Of a stretch of DNA of 37,351 nt, positions 15,436-22,213 are shown in pieces (within the stretch, counting starts at the first letter, position 1; each line of letters opens with the position of its first letter). The stretch comes from an uncultured Gardnerella sp. (GTDB lineage Bacteria > Actinomycetota > Actinomycetes > Actinomycetales > Bifidobacteriaceae), in NCBI GenBank assembly GCA_947254595.1, contig CAMYED010000002.1:1-37351 (forward strand), read 5' to 3'. The position numbers and the translations under genes are program-made. A model generated the notes under the pieces. It made no database searches, had not been told where the DNA came from, and worked only from the letters and a program-made list of their open reading frames with translations.

Positions 15436-16878
15436 ATGGCCAAAAATGTAAAAGCCGTAACACTTGAACACGTACAAACATATTCCAAACACTTCAACGA
15501 GGAACGCGCAAATCTTCTGGCCGCAAACGCAGCAGTAACAAACGGCGTTCTTAAAGCCGCAACAAGCTACCAAGGCAAGCGAGCACTCCCACGCGAATTT
15601 TCCGTAGAACTAAAGCAAGGAAGCATTACAAACCAAAAGCGTTCCGGAAGATGCTGGATGTTCGCATCCCTTAACACTTTGCGATACGAATTAATGCACA
15701 AATGGAATTTAGAAGATTTTGAGTTTTCCGAAAGCTACCTATTCTTCTGGGACAAAATTGAAAAAGCAAACGCGTACTTGGAAAACGTGCTTGCAACTTT
15801 GGACGAGCCGCTAGATAGTCGAATTTTTGAAAGCATTAACTACGGCCCAATTGACGACGGCGGCTGGTGGGAAATGTTCGTGAACTTGGTAAACAAGTAC
15901 GGTCTCGTACCAAAAAGCGCATACCCAGATTCACAGAACGCAATCGACTCAGACTCATTCGTACAGTACATCAATACCAAGTTGCGTGAATTTGCGCACG
16001 AGCTGCGTGAAGCACATAAGAACGGCACTTCCTTAGAAGAATTGCGCGAAATGAAAGTTCGCGACTTGGAAACCATTTACCGAATGACAACAATCGCTTT
16101 GGGAGAGCCTCCTGCAAAATTCGACTTCTTCGCTCGCACTAAAGATGACGACGAAAAAGACGAGAAAAAGAACGAAAACAAGGATGGCGAAAAAGCCAGC
16201 GAAGAAAAGAAGGACGACAAGCCAAAGACTGGCAAGGACGAACGCCCAATGATTCGCGAATACGGAATTACTCCACTTGAATTCGCAAAGAAGTACGTTC
16301 CAGTTGATGTAAACGACTTCGTAACATTGTGCAACTCCCCTATGAAACGAACTCCTTTCAACAAGCGCTATCAACTCAAGTACAGCACCAATGTTGCTGA
16401 AACAGATGAGCTTGAATTTGTGAACGTTCCTCTTGAAGTGTTCCGAAAGGCAGCTGTAGATCAACTCAGCGACGGCCACCCAATTTGGTTTGCTTGCGAT
16501 TGCACACAGTTCTCCTTGAGAGATAGCGGATTCTTTGATCCTGCAGTGGTTCGCGTTGACCAACTATTCGATGTTGAATTTACATTCGACAAAGCAAAGG
16601 GCTTGGAATACATGGACTGCCCAGGAAACCACGCTATGACCTTCACCGGCGTAAATATCAACAATGACGGCGAACCAGATCGCTGGAAGATTGAAAATAG
16701 CTGGGGTAAGGATGCCGGCGAAGACGGATACTACGTTGGATCTGCAGAATGGTTCGATCGCTACGTTACCGAAGTAATTATCAACAAAAAGTACCTCGAC
16801 GAAGCAACGTTAGCCGTATTGGATCAAGAACCAGTAATGCTCGATCCGTGGGCACCACTTTCGAAGCGCTGCGACTAA
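15436..16878 (+). CDS. pepC: Aminopeptidase C (bleomycin-hydrolase family cysteine peptidase)
   Basis: A 480-residue cytoplasmic peptidase of family C1B that trims amino acids from peptides. The papain-type catalytic triad is present: C73 in SGRCWMFA after Q61, H399 in PGNHAMT, and N421 in ENSWG. An unusual feature is a highly charged low-complexity stretch at about residues 235-270, mainly Asp, Glu and Lys, inside the otherwise typical fold. It looks like a surface-loop expansion, since related enzymes of about 440-450 residues lack it. The gene diverges from the peptide importer operon, so importer and peptidase may serve the same peptide-use pathway. A strong terminator follows. Confidence 0.95.
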   Translation: MAKNVKAVTLEHVQTYSKHFNEERANLLAANAAVTNGVLKAATSYQGKRALPREFSVELKQGSITNQKRSGRCWMFASLNTLRYELMHKWNLEDFEFSESYLFFWDKIEKANAYLENVLATLDEPLDSRIFESINYGPIDDGGWWEMFVNLVNKYGLVPKSAYPDSQNAIDSDSFVQYINTKLREFAHELREAHKNGTSLEELREMKVRDLETIYRMTTIALGEPPAKFDFFARTKDDDEKDEKKNENKDGEKASEEKKDDKPKTGKDERPMIREYGITPLEFAKKYVPVDVNDFVTLCNSPMKRTPFNKRYQLKYSTNVAETDELEFVNVPLEVFRKAAVDQLSDGHPIWFACDCTQFSLRDSGFFDPAVVRVDQLFDVEFTFDKAKGLEYMDCPGNHAMTFTGVNINNDGEPDRWKIENSWGKDAGEDGYYVGSAEWFDRYVTEVIINKKYLDEATLAVLDQEPVMLDPWAPLSKRCD

Positions 16879-16902
16879 ATTTAAGTATTGCGTAACCATA
16901 TA

Positions 16903-16937
16903 AGCGCAGATTGCTTTTGCAGTCTGCGCTTTTTGTT
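16903..16937 (+). terminator. Rho-independent terminator of pepC
   Basis: The stem AGCGCAGATTGC (16903-16914) pairs with GCAGTCTGCGCT (16919-16930) around a TTTT loop, followed by TTTTTG. It lies 24 nt after the pepC stop codon. Confidence 0.92.
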
Positions 16938-16959
16938 TTAACGCTTTTATGAAACATTT

Positions 16960-17136
16960 GCCGTGATTTTCCACGGCATTTGTTTTCGTTTCAACAGCAT
17001 TTGACCACAAACGCCGTGATTTTCCACGGCATTTGTTTTCGTTTCAACAGTATTTGACCACAAACGCCGTGATTTTCCACGGCATTTGTTTTCGTTTTTG
17101 TGGTTTTTGGAAACATTTGCCGGGGAATTTCCTGGC
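16960..17136. repeat. 53-bp tandem hairpin repeat array (4 units)
   Basis: An 18-base hairpin GCCGTGATTTTCCACGGC occurs at 16960, 17013 and 17066, exactly 53 bp apart. A diverged fourth copy GCCGGGGAATTTCCTGGC is at 17119, again 53 bp on. In the fourth copy the stem is kept: T-A becomes G-C at stem position 5, and G-C becomes G-T at position 4. The sequence between hairpins is also repeated (CATTTGTTTTCGTTTCAACA and related). No coding role was recognised. Confidence 0.9.
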
Positions 17137-17175
17137 GTTTGTAGCTGTTTGGATTTGCAAATACTTTCAGCCAAT

Positions 17176-17209
17176 AAAAAAGAAGCCCGGCGGGAGGAAG
17201 CCCGCCGGG
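17176..17209 (-). terminator. Strong GC-rich terminator (metG 3' region or small RNA)
   Basis: A perfect 9-bp stem CCCGGCGGG (17186-17194) / CCCGCCGGG (17201-17209) with a 6-nt loop. On the minus strand it is followed by CTTCTTTTTTATT. It lies about 200 nt beyond the metG stop codon. Confidence 0.85.
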
Positions 17210-17288
17210 GCAGAGAGAAAGAGAGAAGAAGGTTTCAATTATGGGGTTCGCGAACGAACCTCGCTAATGGCGAACCATTAACATATGT
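17181..17288 (-). ncRNA. Candidate small RNA with a pyrimidine tract and terminator
   Basis: On the minus strand a -10-like TATACT lies at 17297-17292, with a weak TTTTCT 17 nt before it. The next about 105 nt contain the pairable arms GGTTCGC/GCGAACC (17276-17270 and 17251-17245), an uninterrupted 21-nt pyrimidine tract (17232-17212), and a GC-rich terminator. No minus-strand gene lies downstream before the convergent pepC. It could be an independent small RNA that pairs with purine-rich ribosome-binding sites, or only the distal 3' end of the metG transcript. This is an inference from sequence only. Confidence 0.35.
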
Positions 17289-17412
17289 TAGTATAGCTAA
17301 ACATTCGTTCAAAGAAAAGAGTTTTTCCTTAAAATTTCCTTAAAATATTTTCTAATAGAAGAACATTTGCTATTTTTTACTATTTTACGGCAATTTAGTT
17401 AAAATTTTCAAC

Positions 17413-19284
17413 CTAATCCCCGCTATTTTCCAAAGATTTTTTTGCGGCAGCAAGTCGCTCAGCTTCGACACGCTGACGTTCAGCCAACGCAGAAGCAAAA
17501 CGTTCAAGCTCCTCATCAACCGCTTCCTTCGGAATCTTCGCAAAAATAGGAGTTGGCTTAGGAACAGACGTACCAGCAACCAATTCCTCACTCTCCCAAG
17601 GATGCACAGTTTCACCCAAACGATAATCACCCGTAATAATCGGATACTTAAAGTCCGGATTATCCAAATCTTCAACTTCCTCAATACGCGGCAACGGCGA
17701 GAACACGCCGGTTCCACCAAGCGCTTCCCAAACCTTCTGCGCCGAATGAGGCAAGAACGGAGCAAGCAAATGATTCGCATCCGAAACAGCCTGAGCCGCA
17801 ACATGCAAAACAGTGCCAAGGCGAGCTTCATCATCCTTAATCTTCCAAGGCTCAGTTGCAGAAATATATTTGTTAATATCCGCAACTACGCGCATTGCTT
17901 CCGTAAGCGCATTCTTTTGACGATGACGCTCAATCAAGCTACCAACCAAAGCAAACGCGTCAGAAGTTTGATCCAGCAACGCACGATCCATATCCGTCAT
18001 TGAATCTTCATCAAGCGGAGGAATTGCACCAAAGTTCTTATTAATAAGATTTGCTACGCGATTAACAAGATTACCCCAACTTGCAGCAAGCTCCTCGTTA
18101 TTATGACGAGCAAACTCAGCCCAAGTAAAATCAGCGTCAGAATTTTCAGGACCAGCAATAGAAATGTAGTAGCGAACCGCATCCACAGGGTAACGAGCCA
18201 AAATGTCCTTCACATAAATAACAATTCCACGCGAAGAACTAAACTTCTTACCCTCCATAGTCATAAACTCAGAAGCCACAACCTGCTCAGGCATATTAAG
18301 TGGACCGTAAACACCAGCCTCACCGCCCTTAGAACCAGAGCCATTATATGCAAGCATTTCTGAAGGCCAGATTTGAGAATGGAAAGTAATATTATCCTTA
18401 CCCATAAAGTAGTATCCAGGAGACTTAGGATCACACCACCAATCACGCCAAGCATCCGGCTTACCCTGCCTACGAGCCCACTCAATAGAAGCAGACAAGT
18501 ATCCAATAACGGCGTCAAACCAAACATACAAACGCTTATTCGGATTATCAACCCAACCTTCAACAGGAACAGGAATACCCCAGTCAATATCGCGCGTAAT
18601 AGCTCTAGGCTTTACTTCCTTAAATAAGCCAAGCGAGAAGTTAATAACGTTAGTGCGCCAACCTTCCCTAGAATTAAGCCAATTTACATTCGCTTCAGCC
18701 AAAGCTGGCAAATCGAGGAAGTAGTGTTCAGTTTCTTCAAAACGAGGAGTTTCGCCATTAATTTTAGAAACCGGGTTAATAAGCTCATCTGGATCAAGCT
18801 CGTTTCCGCAAGCATCACACTGATCTCCGCGAGCGCCATCCGCGCCACACAACGGACAAGTACCTTCAATGTAGCGATCCGGCAAAGTGCGACCAGTAGA
18901 AGGCGAGATAGCAACCTTCTGCGTACCCTTATAAATGTAACCGTTCTTTAAGCACTGACGGAACATCTCCTGCACAACATGCTCATGATTCGCGGTGGTT
19001 GTACGCGTAAACAAATCGTAGCTCAAACCTAAATCGCACAAATCTTTAGTAATAACGCGATTATAACGGTTCGCAAGCTCCTGCGCGCTAACGCCTTCTT
19101 TATCTGCCTCAACCAAAATCGGCGTGCCGTGTTCATCCGTACCCGACACCATTAAAACGTCATTGCCTTTCATACGCTCGTAACGCGCGTACACGTCTGA
19201 AGGAACTCCAAATCCAGCAACGTGACCAATATGACGAGGGCCATTAGCATAAGGCCATGCAACATTCACCAAAATATGACTCAT
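17413..19284 (-). CDS. metG: Methionine-tRNA ligase
   Basis: Class I aminoacyl-tRNA synthetase charging tRNA-Met. The HIGH motif is at 18-21 (RHIGH), the zinc knuckle has Cys 143, 146, 156 and 159 (CPLCG...CDACG), and the KMSKS equivalent reads KKFSSSRG (346-353). The anticodon-binding helical domain fills the C-terminal third. There is no C-terminal tRNA-binding (Trbp111) domain, so at 623 aa it is the shorter form. The ATG at 19284 has no clear ribosome-binding site. A GATAAT -10 box lies only 8 nt upstream, which suggests a leaderless or nearly leaderless mRNA. The downstream 200 nt end at a strong hairpin. Confidence 0.96.
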   Translation of the reverse strand: MSHILVNVAWPYANGPRHIGHVAGFGVPSDVYARYERMKGNDVLMVSGTDEHGTPILVEADKEGVSAQELANRYNRVITKDLCDLGLSYDLFTRTTTANHEHVVQEMFRQCLKNGYIYKGTQKVAISPSTGRTLPDRYIEGTCPLCGADGARGDQCDACGNELDPDELINPVSKINGETPRFEETEHYFLDLPALAEANVNWLNSREGWRTNVINFSLGLFKEVKPRAITRDIDWGIPVPVEGWVDNPNKRLYVWFDAVIGYLSASIEWARRQGKPDAWRDWWCDPKSPGYYFMGKDNITFHSQIWPSEMLAYNGSGSKGGEAGVYGPLNMPEQVVASEFMTMEGKKFSSSRGIVIYVKDILARYPVDAVRYYISIAGPENSDADFTWAEFARHNNEELAASWGNLVNRVANLINKNFGAIPPLDEDSMTDMDRALLDQTSDAFALVGSLIERHRQKNALTEAMRVVADINKYISATEPWKIKDDEARLGTVLHVAAQAVSDANHLLAPFLPHSAQKVWEALGGTGVFSPLPRIEEVEDLDNPDFKYPIITGDYRLGETVHPWESEELVAGTSVPKPTPIFAKIPKEAVDEELERFASALAERQRVEAERLAAAKKSLENSGD

Positions 19285-19292
19285 AGCCCAAT

Positions 19293-19298
19293 ATTATC
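19293..19298 (-). promoter_or_regulatory. -10 box of metG, leaderless arrangement
   Basis: GATAAT on the minus strand ends 8 nt before the metG ATG, so the transcript would begin at or about 1-2 nt before the start codon. No good -35 box was found. Confidence 0.45.
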
Positions 19299-19477
19299 TT
19301 GTTCAGCGCGGACAGTGCTAGTAAATCGCAAATAAATTAAGCAAATAAGTTACGAAAATAAGCTACGAAGATAATGCACATATCCACAAATTCTTAAGTC
19401 AATCTGGAATATTATTTGCGTTCAAAATAATCTCAGCTATATGCAATAGAAAAATTTTGCAGAAAGAAGGTGAGAAA

Positions 19478-20152
19478 ATGCAGCAAAAGAAGGTAAAGAC
19501 GCAAGACAAGGTAAAGAAGCAATGCAAGCACAATTCGCAAGAAAAGCAAACCGAAGCCGCACAGTGCGAAAACAGTAACAAACCACCCGAAGAATTCCCG
19601 ACTTTATTAGACGTCAATCATCTTCCCGGCCCAATGTGCATGAAAAAACTTTCACATTTCGGAGTATTCAACCAACTCACGATGCACGCAGGATACTCGC
19701 ATAAAACAGCTACTTCTACGCAAGGCCGAAGCAATATCGTCAGCAATCTTATACCCGAAGAAAGCGTAGCATGCGCATTCACTGCAGCTTGGGTTTGGCT
19801 TGGCGGAGATTTTCCAGACAACATTGAGATTATTGACTACGGGCATCGCCGCAGCAAACCGTGCGGACGAGAAATACGCTCATTCCGCAGGCAATTAAGC
19901 GAAGATGATTACGTAGTAGTTGGGAAAGCGCGAATAACAACGCCAGAACGAACAATTTGCGATTTAGCTTACGCAAATAAATTTAATGAAAGTTACGATC
20001 CGTACAGAAAACAAGTTGCCAGCTTACTCATATCGCATTATTGCATCGATTTGCAAAAGTGCAAACAAATTATTGAAAACAACCCATATTTCCCAGGATC
20101 AGTTCATGCACGAAACTGGCTACAAAATATTGTAGAGGAGTCAAAACTGTGA
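19478..20152 (+). CDS. AbiEi-like regulator/antitoxin-family protein
   Basis: A 224-residue protein. The middle and C-terminal parts resemble the AbiEi antitoxin family: PEESVACAFTAAWVWLGG, then RSKPCGREIRSFRRQLSEDD, then VVGKARITTPERTICDLA. The first about 45 residues are strongly charged (Lys/Gln/Glu) rather than a clear winged helix. I prefer ATG 19478, with AGGTGA 4 nt upstream, over the TTG at 19457. AbiEi proteins normally repress their own operon and neutralise an AbiEii nucleotidyltransferase toxin. No AbiEii gene is present here. Instead the gene overlaps a small downstream ORF. One of the few plus-strand genes, which may point to an acquired module. Confidence 0.65.
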   Translation: MQQKKVKTQDKVKKQCKHNSQEKQTEAAQCENSNKPPEEFPTLLDVNHLPGPMCMKKLSHFGVFNQLTMHAGYSHKTATSTQGRSNIVSNLIPEESVACAFTAAWVWLGGDFPDNIEIIDYGHRRSKPCGREIRSFRRQLSEDDYVVVGKARITTPERTICDLAYANKFNESYDPYRKQVASLLISHYCIDLQKCKQIIENNPYFPGSVHARNWLQNIVEESKL

Positions 20153-20388
20153 AACCAGCAACACCGCCGAAGCCGCCAATAATACTTACGCCACTTGTTG
20201 CAATCGACCCTTCAACAAAAACTGAAATACTGTGGTATATTGCGCGAAACATACCGGAATTAAGAAAATGGGTTATTGCAAATCCTTCTGCAGACGCGCA
20301 ACTTTTAGAATACATATCCCAGAAAGGCGGCCCAGACGTTCGTCACAGTTTTGAAGTGCTATTTTCTGCATACGACACTAGCTTGTAG
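20149..20388 (+). CDS. Small LRV-like protein, overlapping the AbiEi-like gene
   Basis: A 79-residue protein starting at GTG 20149, which overlaps the upstream stop (GTGA); GAGGAG lies 8 nt before. After a Pro-rich start, residues about 20-55 contain WYIARNIPELRKWVIANPSA followed by QLLEYISQKGGPDVRH. This pattern (ELRxWVxxNPxAxxxLLExIxxxGGPxVR) resembles single variant leucine-rich repeats seen in larger actinobacterial proteins. No catalytic motif is visible. Tight overlap argues that it acts with the AbiEi-like protein, perhaps as partner or toxin. That role is not shown by the sequence. Confidence 0.6.
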   Translation: MKPATPPKPPIILTPLVAIDPSTKTEILWYIARNIPELRKWVIANPSADAQLLEYISQKGGPDVRHSFEVLFSAYDTSL

Positions 20389-20407
20389 AAAATTATACGA
20401 AAATCCC

Positions 20408-21346
20408 CTACTCAACCTCGCTTTTTTGCGCAAGACAGGCCGCGTAAACTTGTTTACGATTAGCAAATGAACCGTCTGCAAAAGGATGTTCTTTTACGAT
20501 TTTCGTAATTGCTTCTTTAATTCGTAAGCCTTCGTTTTGTGCGCAGTCAAGCGATAGTTTCGCGAGCGCTTCTACACTTAAATCCGTGCTTTCTGACTTC
20601 ACTTCATCATCACTTGCGCCGCCAATAACCAGCACTATTTCACCTCGAGGAGGATCCGACAACACGCCATCGTGAATATTTTGCACAGTTCCGCGACGAA
20701 TCTCTTCAAAATCTTTAGTTAGCTCACGGCACAATGCCATTGGGCGGCTAGGCCCAAGCACAGCTAGCACGTCCTCCATCGCTTCCGCAATACGGTGCGG
20801 AGCCTCGTAGAATACGATAGTTCTGCGCTCCGCTTTAAGCGAGCGCAAATGCTGCTGACGCTCGCCCGACTTTCGCGGCAAAAAACCTTCGTAGCAGAAG
20901 CGATCAGTTGGTAAGCCAGAAAGCGCAAGCGCATCCAACACTGCGCTAGGACCAGGCGCGCAAGTAACAGGAAGCTCACGTTCAATAGCCCTTCGTACAA
21001 TCGCCAAACCAGGATCGTTAATAGTCGGCATTCCGGCGTCCGAAACAACAAGCACATTAGCACCATGCTCAACTTCATCTAGCAAACCGTCAGCTTTGTT
21101 GCGTTCGTTGTGATCGTGATAAGCAATAACTCGACCAGAAACGTGAACGCCAAGACGATTGGCTAAATCGTAAAGACGGCGCGTATCTTCAGCTGCAACA
21201 ATATCTGCAGTTTCGAGAAGATTTATTAGCCTCGCAGAAGCGTCGCCCATATTGCCAATGGGAGTTGCTGCGAGAAAGACTTTGCCGCATTCACTGCGAT
21301 TTTCTGAAGTATTATTTTTAGTTTCTTCAGATTCAATCTCGCCCAT
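20408..21346 (-). CDS. rsmI: 16S rRNA (cytidine1402-2'-O)-methyltransferase
   Basis: A 312-residue SAM-dependent methyltransferase that 2'-O-methylates C1402 in the decoding centre of 16S rRNA. Family motifs are all present: FLAATPIGNMGD at the start, VAAEDTRR, VVSDAGMP, CAPGPSAVL, GFLPRK, and FYEAPHRI. ATG 21346 has GGAGT 4 nt before it. The GTG at 21376 would add ten residues without a ribosome-binding site. It converges with the AbiEi-like module; only 19 bp separate the two stop codons. Confidence 0.96.
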   Translation of the reverse strand: MGEIESEETKNNTSENRSECGKVFLAATPIGNMGDASARLINLLETADIVAAEDTRRLYDLANRLGVHVSGRVIAYHDHNERNKADGLLDEVEHGANVLVVSDAGMPTINDPGLAIVRRAIERELPVTCAPGPSAVLDALALSGLPTDRFCYEGFLPRKSGERQQHLRSLKAERRTIVFYEAPHRIAEAMEDVLAVLGPSRPMALCRELTKDFEEIRRGTVQNIHDGVLSDPPRGEIVLVIGGASDDEVKSESTDLSVEALAKLSLDCAQNEGLRIKEAITKIVKEHPFADGSFANRKQVYAACLAQKSEVE

Positions 21347-21414
21347 TTTTACTCCTAGCCAACTATTTATGCGCACTTAATACTTTACAGCCGAGTATAT
21401 TACTACATTTGCGC

Positions 21415-21439
21415 AATAAAAATGCCCGCAAGGGGCGTA
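21415..21439 (-). terminator. Short terminator after the antitoxin gene
   Basis: GCCC-GCAA-GGGGC (about 21424-21436) forms a short stem, and on the minus strand it is followed by CATTTTTATTG. The 22 bp GCGCAATAAAAATGCCCGCA plus two bases match exactly the left part of the terminator at 22147-22191. Confidence 0.55.
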
Positions 21440-21443
21440 CTTC

Positions 21444-21752
21444 CTAGGCTGATTGCAATTCCTTATGACGCCTAATTAACAATGAACGAAGATATTCGCT
21501 AACTGTAGATTCACCTTCTTTTTTTGCATCTTCAGCAATTTTATCCTTCCAGGATTTAGGTATGCGAAATTGAATAATCGTGGACGCTTCAAGATCACTC
21601 ATGATAGGCGGTCGTCCAACAAGCGCAACATGAGCGTCTTCCATATTGTCAGTATCCGTAAGGTTCATTATTAAATCATTCATGCGTTCACGCGCTTCGT
21701 TACCTTCTCGCTGAACAATAGTGGTTCCATTATGCTCAATTACTTTGGCCAT
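21444..21752 (-). CDS. Ribbon-helix-helix-like antitoxin
   Basis: A 102-residue protein. The C-terminal half (ASTIIQFRIPKSWKDKIAED, then STVSEYLRSLLIRRHKE) fits a ribbon-helix-helix DNA-binding fold: a beta strand followed by two helices. The N-terminal half is acidic and probably contacts the toxin. AGAAGG lies 8 nt upstream of the ATG. It is 50 nt downstream of the putative toxin gene. Such proteins usually bind an operator as dimers and repress the pair; the palindrome at 22099-22120 is the obvious candidate site. Confidence 0.7.
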   Translation of the reverse strand: MAKVIEHNGTTIVQREGNEARERMNDLIMNLTDTDNMEDAHVALVGRPPIMSDLEASTIIQFRIPKSWKDKIAEDAKKEGESTVSEYLRSLLIRRHKELQSA

Positions 21753-21802
21753 GCTTTTACCTTCTAATTCCTACAAATAATTTGCTGTAAACAAACTATA
21801 AT

Positions 21803-22090
21803 CTATTTTACCCTGTATCTCTTTATCCAATCATCAAAAGGTAAATCCCAAAATGATTGTTCACCACTCCCCGCATGATAAATACGCAAAGTATTATTTT
21901 CAATTTTCATAACAATACCAATTGACGGCATTAATACATCATCATGCTTACCTGTTAAGCGTATATACAAAACACCTTCATACTCCATTTCTTCTGTTCT
22001 TATTGGGTTCTCTACAGCATAAGCAATATCTTCTGGAGTTAAGCCATGCTTATTACTATGGTTTTCGAATATAATTCTTACTCTCCTCAT
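21803..22090 (-). CDS. Putative type II toxin (BrnT/RelE-like small protein)
   Basis: A 95-residue basic protein beginning MRRVRIIFENHSNKHGLTPED. The pattern of KHGLTPEDIAYAVENPI followed by several short beta strands (VLYIRLTGKH, SIGIVMKIEN, LRIYHAGS) resembles small BrnT-like or related toxin-family proteins. I cannot assign the family firmly. The gene order is toxin first, antitoxin second. No Shine-Dalgarno precedes the ATG. A promoter with TACAAT 6 nt upstream implies a leaderless mRNA. Confidence 0.6.
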   Translation of the reverse strand: MRRVRIIFENHSNKHGLTPEDIAYAVENPIRTEEMEYEGVLYIRLTGKHDDVLMPSIGIVMKIENNTLRIYHAGSGEQSFWDLPFDDWIKRYRVK

Positions 22091-22096
22091 AGCAAT

Positions 22097-22125
22097 ATTG
22101 TACTACAATATTGTAGTACAGTAAA
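22097..22125 (-). promoter_or_regulatory. Toxin-antitoxin promoter with 22-bp palindromic operator
   Basis: A perfect 22-bp palindrome lies at 22099-22120 (half-site TGTACTACAAT). On the minus strand, TTTACT (22125-22120) and TACAAT (22102-22097) are 17 nt apart. The palindrome thus fills the spacer and overlaps both boxes. A bound repressor would block the polymerase. The start codon lies 6 nt past the -10 box. Confidence 0.8.
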
Positions 22126-22146
22126 TAACTAAACGAGTAGAAATTG

Positions 22147-22191
22147 CGCAATAAAAATGCCCGCAAGAAGCTCAACAGCTTAAGCGGGCAT
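22147..22191 (-). terminator. Terminator of the surface-protein gene (repeat family copy 1)
   Basis: The outer stem ATGCCCGC / GCGGGCAT encloses an inner AAGCT-CAAC-AGCTT hairpin. On the minus strand it is followed by ATTTTTATTG. It lies 23 nt past the surface-protein stop. The 29-bp hairpin core recurs exactly at 25331-25361. Confidence 0.85.
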
Positions 22192-22213
22192 ATTCTTTAC
22201 ACGCGAATCACAA

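Noticed and set aside
16960..17136. CRISPR array downstream of pepC
   Set aside because: The 53-bp units repeat in full, including sequence between hairpins. There are no unique spacers.
16947..17174. Minus-strand frame across the 53-bp repeats
   Set aside because: It only translates the repeat units and has no start signal.
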